Below are positions 37,011-44,359 of a stretch of 64,000 nt of DNA, piece after piece. Position numbers and translations under genes: made by a program. The notes under the pieces are model-generated. The model did not search any database, was not told where the DNA came from, and saw nothing but the letters and a program-made list of their open reading frames with translations. The number at the start of each line of letters is the position of its first letter. The first letter of the stretch is position 1. This DNA comes from Bosea sp. 29B. Lineage in GTDB: Bacteria > Pseudomonadota > Alphaproteobacteria > Rhizobiales > Beijerinckiaceae. The stretch spans positions 2,961,937 to 3,025,936 of the forward strand of contig NZ_LR733817.1 of the NCBI RefSeq assembly GCF_902506165.1, given 5' to 3'.

Positions 37011-37617
37011 GGCAGATGTCCTTGGCCACCTGCGAGGAGGCGGGCAGACGTGTCGGCCCGTCCTGCAAGTTGGGGAGAGGCGGAGTCGCTTCGTCAGGCA
37101 GCGGGATCGCATGCGCGTTCAGCGTCATCGACACCATCGTGTAGTACCCGATCACGCCAGTGAGTTCGACGGCGCCGCGCGGGCCCCATCGCTCGACGAT
37201 CGCGGCATGCACGTCGTCGGGAACGGTGCCGGTCTGGAGGAGCAGGCGGGTGTATTCGTAGACCTCGTGCTCGTCAGCTTCGACGAAGACCGGCGCTTCG
37301 CCCAGCCGGATAGCCTCGATGCAGGCGGCACCCAGACCGGCGACCTTCGCCGCCTCCGCATGGATGTAGAATTCCAGCTGGCTGTTCCAGTGGCGTCCGA
37401 CGACGATGATGGCGAGTTCGTTGAGCCTTGGCGGCAGGAGCGTTGCGAAACGCAGGAATTCGCCGAGGCGCGACCACCGCGTGGCGAGTTCCGGGCTGTG
37501 GATGACCGCGCGTAGCGGCCCGATCAGCCGCCCGCGCGGCCCGGAGACGACCTCGTCATAGACCTTGCGCTGATCTGACGTCAGTTCGTCGACGGTCGGG
37601 AGGTGGAGACGCTTCAT
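37003..37617 (-). CDS. Carboxymuconolactone decarboxylase-like (AhpD-fold) protein
   Basis: This encodes 204 residues from the ATG at 37617, which overlaps the CoA transferase stop as ATGA; an ATG at 37629 is also possible. The all-helical CMD domain is seen in LNELAIIVVGRHWNSQLEFYIHAEAA followed by GL. The C-x2-C redox pair of AhpD is absent, while the Glu and His of the decarboxylase-type site are kept. Such proteins decarboxylate or isomerise lactones or bind ring-cleavage products; no exact reaction can be given. It sits between CoA transferase and hydrolase genes in a translationally coupled operon. Confidence 0.85.
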   Translation of the reverse strand: MKRLHLPTVDELTSDQRKVYDEVVSGPRGRLIGPLRAVIHSPELATRWSRLGEFLRFATLLPPRLNELAIIVVGRHWNSQLEFYIHAEAAKVAGLGAACIEAIRLGEAPVFVEADEHEVYEYTRLLLQTGTVPDDVHAAIVERWGPRGAVELTGVIGYYTMVSMTLNAHAIPLPDEATPPLPNLQDGPTRLPASSQVAKDICRD

Positions 37618-38834
37618 TCTGTCTTCCATCGAGCTTGTTCGGCCAGGCCGATCTCACGGAGAATCTCGTCGGTATGCTCCCCGAGCAAGGGCGGCGCGCG
37701 CTCGAACGAGAGCGGCTCGTTCTCGAAGTTCAGCGGGCTGACCACCTGCGGAACCTTGCCGGCCAGCGGGTGAGGCAAGTGGCGCAGCATGCCGCGGTGC
37801 TTGACCTGCGGGTCATCGAACACCTCCGGCACCGTGTTGATCGGCGCGCAGGGAACGCCGACGGCATCGAGCGCGGCGATGAGCGCGTCACGGTTGAAAC
37901 GGCCGAAGGCCGCCCGCAGCAACGGGTCGAGCAGGCTGTGATTTGTCACGCGTGCCGGATTGGTGGCGAAGCGCGCATCGCGTGCCCATTGCGGCTCTCC
38001 CAAGGCCTCGCAGAGCTTGGCGAACTGTCCGTCATTGCCGACCGCCAGGACGATGAAACCGTCCGCGCAAGGGAAGACGTCCTGCGGCTGGATATTGGGG
38101 TGACGATTGCCGCCGCGGACCGGGGCGCGACCGGAGACCAGCCAGTTCATCGCCTGGTTGGCGAGGAAGCCGGTCTGCACGTCCAGCATGGCAAGATCGA
38201 TATTGTCGCCCTTGCCGGTTTCGTTGCGCCTGACCAGTGCGGCGAGCACGCCGACCACAGTGTACATGCCGGTCATGATGTCGACGATGGGAACGCCGAC
38301 CTTCTGGGGGCCGGCACCCGGCATGCCCTCGCGCTCGCCGGTGATGCTCATCAGGCCGCCCAGGGCTTGGATCGCGAAATCATAGGCCGCGGCTGATTTG
38401 CGAGGGCCGCTTTGGCCGAAGCCCGTCACCGAGGCAAAGATCAGGCGCGGATTGATCGCCTTGAGCGCCTCGTAGTCGAGGCCATAGCGCTTCAGTGTCC
38501 CGACCTTGTAGTTCTCGACCACGATATCGCTCGAGGCCGCCAGCCGCCGGACGACGTCCTGCCCTTTGGCACTGGTGATATCGACGGTGATCGAGCGCTT
38601 TCCGCGGTTGACCGAAAGATAGTAGCCGGCCTCGCTGGTCGGATTTCCAGCCTCGTCCTTGAGGAAGGGCGGGCCCCAGGCGCGCGTATCGTCGCCAGCC
38701 TCCGGGCGCTCGACCTTGATGACGTCGGCGCCGAGATCAGCCAGGATCTGGGTCGCCCATGGGCCGGCCATGATGCGGCTGAGATCGAGGACGCGGACAT
38801 GGCTGAGGGGGCCGCGGCGCGGGATATCAGCCAT
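37614..38834 (-). CDS. CaiB/BaiF-family CoA transferase (class III)
   Basis: This encodes 406 residues from the ATG at 38834; an upstream extension to 39023 lies inside the glutathione transferase gene. Class III features are clear: VRVLDLSRIMAGPWATQILADLGADVIKVERP, then YYLSVNRGKRSITVD, the catalytic Asp in DLAMLDVQTGFLANQAM, and PNIQPQDVFPCADGFIVLAVGND. These enzymes move CoA between carboxylic acids such as succinate, oxalate, carnitine and aromatic acids. It would activate the acid of this pathway for the two enoyl-CoA hydratase-like proteins. Start and stop both overlap neighbours. Confidence 0.92.
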   Translation of the reverse strand: MADIPRRGPLSHVRVLDLSRIMAGPWATQILADLGADVIKVERPEAGDDTRAWGPPFLKDEAGNPTSEAGYYLSVNRGKRSITVDITSAKGQDVVRRLAASSDIVVENYKVGTLKRYGLDYEALKAINPRLIFASVTGFGQSGPRKSAAAYDFAIQALGGLMSITGEREGMPGAGPQKVGVPIVDIMTGMYTVVGVLAALVRRNETGKGDNIDLAMLDVQTGFLANQAMNWLVSGRAPVRGGNRHPNIQPQDVFPCADGFIVLAVGNDGQFAKLCEALGEPQWARDARFATNPARVTNHSLLDPLLRAAFGRFNRDALIAALDAVGVPCAPINTVPEVFDDPQVKHRGMLRHLPHPLAGKVPQVVSPLNFENEPLSFERAPPLLGEHTDEILREIGLAEQARWKTE

Positions 38835-39453
38835 CGTTCTTGATCTCGGTCGCGATGGCGGAAGGGCGCTGGCGAAATTCGCCATGCCATCGCGCGAGCC
38901 TGGGGCGGCTCGTCCGCCAATCGAGATCCGCGAAGCGGAAATCAAGATAGGACAGGCAACAGCCGAGCGCGATACCAGACAGGGGAAGCGGCCCTGGCGC
39001 AATCGGGCCGGCCTCGATTTCAAAGCGTGCGAGGCAAGTCGATGCCTTGGTGGCGAAACTCGACAGCCACTCCGCCGTCTGCTTCTCCGGGGGCTTGTTG
39101 CGCTCGTTGCGCCAGAGGATGAGCAGGTCGAGGAGCCCGGTCGCGAGTGCGTGCCGGCTGAGCTCGGCCCAACGCTCAGGTCCTTTGGCGGGAATGATGA
39201 CGCCGCCGCCGGCCAGTGAATCGAGATATTCGCAGATCAGGCCGGAATCGATCAGTGCTGAGCCGTCGGCCAGAACCAGCGTCGGAATCTTGCTGAGCGG
39301 ATTGTCGGGCAGCAGGTCCGGGTTCGGCTTCGTCATCTGCGCGACGGTGCGCCGCAATGTCAGCCGATCGGTCAGCCCCAGCTCATGCGCAGCCACCATC
39401 ACCTTCCGCACGAAGGGGGATCGAGGCGACCAGTGAAGTGTCATATCGCCCAT
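38827..39453 (-). CDS. Glutathione S-transferase family protein
   Basis: This encodes 208 residues from the ATG at 39453, which has GGGAG seven bases upstream. The thioredoxin-like N-terminal domain shows MTLHWSPRSPFVRKVMVAAHELGL, NPLSKIPTLVLADGSALIDSGLICEYLD (the cis-Pro and Asp-Ser glutathione site), followed by a helical C-terminal domain with GIALGCCLSYLDFRF. Such enzymes can isomerise or reduce maleyl- or dehalogenated intermediates in aromatic catabolism. It is first in the operon, its end overlapping the CoA transferase start by eight bases, with a palindromic operator 31 bp upstream. Confidence 0.88.
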   Translation of the reverse strand: MGDMTLHWSPRSPFVRKVMVAAHELGLTDRLTLRRTVAQMTKPNPDLLPDNPLSKIPTLVLADGSALIDSGLICEYLDSLAGGGVIIPAKGPERWAELSRHALATGLLDLLILWRNERNKPPEKQTAEWLSSFATKASTCLARFEIEAGPIAPGPLPLSGIALGCCLSYLDFRFADLDWRTSRPRLARWHGEFRQRPSAIATEIKNDG

Positions 39454-39483
39454 AGGACGCTCCCGGCTTCGCAGGCATTGTCT

Positions 39484-39501
39484 CAATAAATCAGTTTTAT
39501 G
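39484..39501. promoter_or_regulatory. Candidate GntR operator, copy 2
   Basis: CAATAAATCAGTTTTATG lies 31 bp upstream of the glutathione transferase start, the head of the minus-strand operon. A 28-bp stretch around it (39481-39508) matches 39671-39698 at 20 of 28 positions, and the core matches the palindrome at 33690-33707 at 12 of 18. The core itself shows TCA..AAA....TTT..TGA symmetry. Confidence 0.5.
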
Positions 39502-39673
39502 ACCTATAACAATCCGGAACGTGCCTGTCGAGCGTGGCTGTGGCGGAAATCCACGCGAGCGTTTGCAGCAAGGCTGCTGATGAAGGCGCGATGCTGTCTG
39601 AATTTGCCGCGCGCCGGGCGTGACCTCCAGCGGAATCCGGACCGGGAGCGTGGTTGACGATGGCGTTTATCGT

Positions 39674-39691
39674 CAATAGGCTAGTCTTATG
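39674..39691. promoter_or_regulatory. Candidate GntR operator, copy 3
   Basis: CAATAGGCTAGTCTTATG lies 30 bp upstream of the amino-acid binding protein start, mirroring the distance of copy 2 from its gene. It shares the CTAG centre with copy 1. The divergent 267-bp region thus holds one site near each gene. Confidence 0.5.
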
Positions 39692-39720
39692 GCCTTTTTA
39701 AAAATGACCGGGAGGGGACA

Positions 39721-40734
39721 ATGAAGACATTGCAGTTTGTTTTCGGGGCGGCGGCGGTTCTGGTTTCGGCTGCGGCAGCGCAAGCCGGCACGCTCGAGAA
39801 GGTCAAGGAGCGCGGCGAGCTGATCTGCGGGACGAGTCCGGGCGTTCCCGGCTTCTCGCTGCCGAATGCGCAGGGGCAATGGGGCGGGCTCGACATCGAT
39901 CTGTGCCGTGCCGTTGCCGCGGCGGTCCTGAACGACGCCAAGAAAGTCAAATACATCTCGCTCAATCCGAAAGATCGCTTCGCGGTCGTTCAATCCGGCG
40001 AAGTCGATGTGCTCTCGCGCCAGACAACCTGGTCGCTGTCCCGCGATACGACGCTTGGCCTGTCTTTCTCGGCGATCACCTATTTCGACGGTCAGGCGCT
40101 GATGGTCAAAAAATCGCTTGGGATCAAATCGGCGAAGGACCTCGGCGGCGCGACGGTTTGCGTCCAGGGCGGTACCACGACCGAACTGAACATCGCCGAC
40201 TTCTTCCTGAAGAACGGGCTGAAATACGAGCCGGTCAGCTTCGCCTCGGGCGACGAGGCCATCAAGGCCTTCGAGGCCGGCCGCTGCGACGTCTTCACCA
40301 CCGATGCGTCGGCGCTCTATGCCTATCGCCTGAAGGTCGCCAATGGACAGGATTTCGTGATCCTGCCCGAGCTCATCTCGAAGGAACCGCTCGGCCCGGC
40401 TGTTCGCCGCGGCGATGAAGCCTGGGCGAACATCGTCCGCTGGGCACATTACGCGATGGTCAATGCCGAGGAGATGGGCCTCACCGCGGGCAATGTCGAC
40501 GAGCAATCGAAATCGACCAATCCGGAGATCAAGCGCTTCCTCGGCGTCGACGGCAATCTCGGCGAGGGCCTGGGGCTGACCAAGGACTGGGCCTACCGGA
40601 TCGTCAAGCAGGTTGGAAACTACGGCGAGAGCTATGAGAAGTATCTCGGGCCGGCGTCGCCGCTGGGCATCCCGCGCGGCGCCAACAATCTCTGGTCGAA
40701 GGGCGGCCTGCAATATGCTCCGCCGATCCGCTGA
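39721..40734 (+). CDS. Amino acid ABC transporter substrate-binding protein (AapJ/BztA-like)
   Basis: This encodes 337 residues with GGGAGGGGAC just before the ATG. A Sec signal peptide ends in AAAAQA. The mature protein has GTLEKVKERGELICGTSPGVPGFSLPN, GLDIDLCRAVAAAVL, DVLSRQTTWSLSRDTTLGL and FTTDASALYAYRL, all typical of the general L-amino acid binding protein AapJ. No permease or ATPase gene is adjacent, so it must share a transporter encoded elsewhere. Its promoter carries the same palindrome as the catabolic operons, which suggests that the substrate of the pathway is an amino acid or derivative. Confidence 0.92.
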   Translation: MKTLQFVFGAAAVLVSAAAAQAGTLEKVKERGELICGTSPGVPGFSLPNAQGQWGGLDIDLCRAVAAAVLNDAKKVKYISLNPKDRFAVVQSGEVDVLSRQTTWSLSRDTTLGLSFSAITYFDGQALMVKKSLGIKSAKDLGGATVCVQGGTTTELNIADFFLKNGLKYEPVSFASGDEAIKAFEAGRCDVFTTDASALYAYRLKVANGQDFVILPELISKEPLGPAVRRGDEAWANIVRWAHYAMVNAEEMGLTAGNVDEQSKSTNPEIKRFLGVDGNLGEGLGLTKDWAYRIVKQVGNYGESYEKYLGPASPLGIPRGANNLWSKGGLQYAPPIR

Positions 40735-41130
40735 CAGGGCGGAGCCGCTCCCCGAAGCTCCGTGCGACCTATGTGACCGCTTGCGGCGACGCCTTCCGGG
40801 TCTCCGCGATGTCGCATGGGCGAAGATCTAGGTGTGGAGCCTCAACAGGTTATCCGGTTCTAGAGCGAGCCGGCTGATCGGTGTTTGGACTTTTATGCCC
40901 ATGCGGGGTCGGGGATCAGTGCCGCCCTTATCGTGAGCGGGGGCTATCGGCGGTCGCGATCGCGCTCGGATTGTTGCACATGACGCCAGCCGAGCAGTGA
41001 CAGACCTGCACGGTGTCGATCAAGGCAGAAATCGTGTCAGCTGGCTCAAGGCCGCACCGCGCAAAGAGCGGAGGTTGGCCGGTTGGATGGAGCCTGACAT
41101 TCGATAGCAGTCGCGGTGAAAAAGTCACTT
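40735..41130. other. Intergenic region without recognisable gene
   Basis: Nearly 400 bp separate the binding protein gene from the end of the transglutaminase-like gene. Both strands were read; short frames have no recognisable family features. I see no terminator with a T-run, no tRNA and no transposon end. Confidence 0.5.
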
Positions 41131-41916
41131 TCAATCTGCAGTATATCGTTTGACGTGAGCCGAGACAGTCAGCTTGGGCGCGCAAGCGCCCTTGAAACTG
41201 CCTTGAACAGCCGCAATTTCCGGCAGCCTGCTGGCGAATGCCGTCGGGATCAGGGGATGTCCTGTTCCAGACGGTGCGAGCGGGTCGAGCATGCGCCATT
41301 GCGCTCCCTCCCAGATCGCGATCCAGGCGTGGCGCCGAACCAGGCGCGTATCGCTGTGTGGGCCGGCAAGGCGATAGCCGCCGACGAAGCGGACTGGGAT
41401 GCACCTAGCGCGGATGACCTCGGCCGATAGGCGCGCGATCGCTTCGCAGGAGCCTGTCCGTCGCTGCGCGATCTCCCGCAGAGTCTGTGGCTGGGCGCGC
41501 GGATCGTCGCTGTAGCGCCAGCTGTCGCGGAGACGGGCCAGGATCTGCGGCCAAGGCGTGGAGCCTGTCACATCCGCCAGTCCTTCCAGCGCAAGATCGC
41601 CTGCAGTCGGAGCGGGAGCAGGCAAGGCCGCATCAGGATCGACGGGATGATCGAAGCTGGCATTGAGGCGCAGGCGGGAGACCGGTCCGGCGAGCGTCAG
41701 CCTGTCGACGATGACGCCGTTTCTGTCGACTTCCGGCGGTTCGAAACGGGCTTCCGGCTCGCTGGCGAGACTGATGGGCGGGAGACCGGCCCCGGCGGCG
41801 AGCAACGGCCGTACCCGAAGCTCGATATCGAGATGATGCGCCGGCTGATCGAAGGCGTAGACGAGATCGAGAGTCAGCTGCACTTGCTCGGCTGGCGGGC
41901 GAGTTTCCGACGTCAT
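41131..41916 (-). CDS. Transglutaminase-like cysteine protease-fold protein
   Basis: This encodes 261 residues from an ATGA overlap with the TPR gene; a longer frame to 42129 lies inside that gene. The N-terminal ~120 residues resemble the bacterial transglutaminase N-terminal region. A transglutaminase core follows with a full triad: Cys157 in RTGSCEAIARL, His196 in RRHAWIAIW and Asp211 in MLDP. There is no signal peptide. It is the last gene of the minus-strand T6SS accessory operon. It could be a secreted enzyme, a processing factor or an unrelated housekeeping enzyme; the first is attractive because of position but unproven. Confidence 0.82.
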   Translation of the reverse strand: MTSETRPPAEQVQLTLDLVYAFDQPAHHLDIELRVRPLLAAGAGLPPISLASEPEARFEPPEVDRNGVIVDRLTLAGPVSRLRLNASFDHPVDPDAALPAPAPTAGDLALEGLADVTGSTPWPQILARLRDSWRYSDDPRAQPQTLREIAQRRTGSCEAIARLSAEVIRARCIPVRFVGGYRLAGPHSDTRLVRRHAWIAIWEGAQWRMLDPLAPSGTGHPLIPTAFASRLPEIAAVQGSFKGACAPKLTVSAHVKRYTAD

Positions 41917-43697
41917 GCTTCCGTTTCGGCGGCGAGATGCATGCGCAAGAGCTGCTCGAGTTCCGCGCGGGAGGCGGCCGTATCCGACATTGGTTTCGCC
42001 CGGTACGGCGTCAGTGACGGATAGAAACTCGCCCGCTCGGCCTCTTCCTGCCAGATCCAGTGCGGCGCGCGTGGCAGCAGCGCGATGCCGGGCCGGCCGA
42101 GCGCGCCGGCGAGATGCAGGGCAAGGCAATCCGGCGCCAGCACCAGGTCGAGCGCGGCGATGGCGGCGGCAAGGTCTTCCGGCCCGACGATGCGATGGCC
42201 GGCATCGATGACATCGGGCGCACGGGCGAGCTCGTTCCGCGCTGCGCCGATCGCCAGGCTCACCACCGTGCCGAATGGCTCGGCGGCGGCCAGGAGGTCC
42301 TCCAGCCCCATTCCGGGGAGGTGGGCCGACCAGACGATGCCGATGCGCGGGCCAGGAAGTGCCCGTAACGCCTCATGCCAGAGTCGGACGCGGTCCAGAT
42401 CGACCGCAAGATAGGGCGCTGGCATGGCGAGCATGCCAGCATCGGCTCGCAGATGTGCCATCGCCTCCGCGAGCACGAGCGGTTGCGAGAAGGCGGTGCT
42501 ATTGGCCTCCGTCTGGACGGATGCGAGCGGTGCGAGTAGCGGATGCAGAGCCGGCGGCGCCAGCAGCGGTAACTCTCGGCCCGCTTGCGCGCTTAGCGCC
42601 GGCAGCAGGCGCAGCGCGAAGACGACTTCGCCAAGCGGCATGTCGGGTGGGATGAGCACCGCATCGATTGCCTGGCGCGGTTCCGGGAGCTCGCGATAAG
42701 CCTCCTTGAAGCGGCCAAGTGCGAACAGGCAGGCATGCCGGAGCGGACGGGCCTCGGGAAGCTGCATTGCCGCCGCACGCTCGCTCGCAAGCAGCGCTTC
42801 GGCAAAGCGTCCCACGCCAGCCAGCGCCCGCGCCAGCGCGAGCAGAGCAGGGCCGCTCCCCGGCCCACTTTCGCGCGCCGCTGCTGCCAGTGCGGCAAAG
42901 GCCGGTCGTGCCGTTGCATCGTCTGACGCGGCCAGCGCCTGCAGCTCCAGCGCGGGCAGGTAGCCGGGGGCGAGGGCCCGCGCACGCCGGATCAGCTCGC
43001 CTGAACGGCCGGGGTCGCGGGCGCCGAGGAGCCGCGCCAGGCTGACGACATGCGTCGGGTTTGACGGAGCGCAGAGATAGGCCCGCTCGGCGCAGTCGAT
43101 CGCGACTGCCTCGTCGCCGAGCGAGGCATGGGCTTCCGCGAGGTTGTGCCAGGCTTCGATGCAGGCTTCATCGAGGGCGACGGCCTCCTCGAAGCAGGCG
43201 ATGGCGAGCGGCCGATCCGAGGCGGCAAGTGCGCAAAGGCCGCGCAGAAGCCAGGCACGTGGCCGCCCAGGATCGCATTCCAGCGCATGCTGGGCCTCGG
43301 CGGCGGCATCCTCGGGGCGCCGCTGTGCCAGGAGAAGCTCGGCGCGGCGTTCCCGGATGCCTGCATGGCGAGGGGCGAGGCGGGCCGCTTCGTCGAGACA
43401 GAGTTCGGCGTCGTCGAGGCGCCCGCATTCGGTGTGCAGGGCGGCGAGATTGGCGAGGATTTCGGGTTCGCCCGGCAGAAGCTCTGCGGCGGCGCCGATC
43501 AGCTTTTCCGCCATTGCCGTATCGCGCTTCAGCAGTGCTATGCCGCCGAGTCCGTTCAGCACCCAGGGATCGTCCGGCCGGGCCGCCAGCGCCTCGCGCA
43601 GGATCGCCTCGGCCTCGTCGGTGCGGCCTTCGGACAAGCGCTTCAATCCAGCGCGCACTCTGGTGGCGTGGCTGGTGGTTGCTGCGACCGCGCTCAT
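41913..43697 (-). CDS. TPR protein with C-terminal glycosyltransferase-like domain
   Basis: This encodes 594 residues. At least six tetratricopeptide-like repeats occupy residues ~10-330 (for example NGLGGIALLKRDTAMAEKLI, then AWHNLAEAHASLGDEAVAID). The C-terminal part (residues ~340-570) has PRIGIVWSAHLPGMGLEDL, then ALDLVLAPDCLALHLAGALGRPGIALLPRAP, the pattern of GT9/GT41-like tails after TPRs, where sugar-nucleotide binding would occur. Both ends overlap neighbours by four bases, so it belongs to the T6SS accessory operon. Its partner may be the transglutaminase-like protein or a cargo protein; an actual sugar transfer activity is uncertain. Confidence 0.78.
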   Translation of the reverse strand: MSAVAATTSHATRVRAGLKRLSEGRTDEAEAILREALAARPDDPWVLNGLGGIALLKRDTAMAEKLIGAAAELLPGEPEILANLAALHTECGRLDDAELCLDEAARLAPRHAGIRERRAELLLAQRRPEDAAAEAQHALECDPGRPRAWLLRGLCALAASDRPLAIACFEEAVALDEACIEAWHNLAEAHASLGDEAVAIDCAERAYLCAPSNPTHVVSLARLLGARDPGRSGELIRRARALAPGYLPALELQALAASDDATARPAFAALAAAARESGPGSGPALLALARALAGVGRFAEALLASERAAAMQLPEARPLRHACLFALGRFKEAYRELPEPRQAIDAVLIPPDMPLGEVVFALRLLPALSAQAGRELPLLAPPALHPLLAPLASVQTEANSTAFSQPLVLAEAMAHLRADAGMLAMPAPYLAVDLDRVRLWHEALRALPGPRIGIVWSAHLPGMGLEDLLAAAEPFGTVVSLAIGAARNELARAPDVIDAGHRIVGPEDLAAAIAALDLVLAPDCLALHLAGALGRPGIALLPRAPHWIWQEEAERASFYPSLTPYRAKPMSDTAASRAELEQLLRMHLAAETEA

Positions 43698-44359
43698 CCG
43701 ATCGTCACGCGCTTGGCGTCGAGGCGGATATCGTCGCGGGCCAGGTGCGTCTCGACGGTGGCGCTGACCGTGGTGAGCTCGGTCTGCGAGAGATGCGTGC
43801 CGATGCGCTCGCTGTCGATGCCGGCGATCGCGGTGTTTCGTTCCTGCGAGGTCACCTCGATGCGCTGCGCCACGGTCGACTGGCGCCCGACGACGGTCGT
43901 CAGGGCGTCGCCGACCACGGACGCCAGCCGCGAGATTTGCGTCAGCACGTCGGTGACCAGATGGAAGCGCCGGCTGGTCACGGCAACTTCCGGCGCTTCG
44001 AGCCCGAGCCGGGCCGCGGCGTTGAGAGTGATGCTCGGTGCCTCGATGGAAAGGCTCGCCGCCCGGTCGGGCAAGGTAAGTGCCGCGTCGCCGAGGCCGG
44101 CGCGGGTCAGGACCGCCACAATGAAGATGCGCCGGGCGGCTGTGGCGACCAGCACCTCATCCTCGGCCTGCGGCTGGATCAGGCAGGAGACGGCACGCGA
44201 GGCCTCGCGCGTCCCCGCCTCGTCCTGCACCAGGAAACGCTCCCCGGTGACCGCGAGCACGCGCGCGGAATTCAGCCGATCCGTCTCACGGAAAGGCGCG
44301 GAATTCGCGTCCGCCGAGGCTTCAGCTATGGCAAAGGGGCTGTGCAAGGATTGGCTCAT
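43694..44359 (-). CDS. DUF3540 protein (T6SS-associated)
   Basis: This encodes 221 residues from an ATGA overlap with the upstream gene. Residues ~30-85 form a small beta-rich domain (ARVLAVTGERFLVQDEAGTREA, then CLIQPQAEDEVLVA) that is paralogous to the N-terminus of the upstream gene product. The rest, up to ARDDIRLDAKRVTIG, has the DUF3540 pattern including DRAASLSIEAPSITLNAAARL. DUF3540 genes usually occur with DUF2169, DUF4150 and pentapeptide genes near T6SS spike genes. No catalytic motif is seen, so a structural or loading role at the VgrG spike is plausible. Confidence 0.8.
   Translation of the reverse strand: MSQSLHSPFAIAEASADANSAPFRETDRLNSARVLAVTGERFLVQDEAGTREASRAVSCLIQPQAEDEVLVATAARRIFIVAVLTRAGLGDAALTLPDRAASLSIEAPSITLNAAARLGLEAPEVAVTSRRFHLVTDVLTQISRLASVVGDALTTVVGRQSTVAQRIEVTSQERNTAIAGIDSERIGTHLSQTELTTVSATVETHLARDDIRLDAKRVTIG

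Noticed and set aside
40735..41130. Search for a mobile element or gene remnant in the gap
   Set aside because: No transposase fragment, terminal inverted repeats or target duplication was found, and short frames have no recognisable features.
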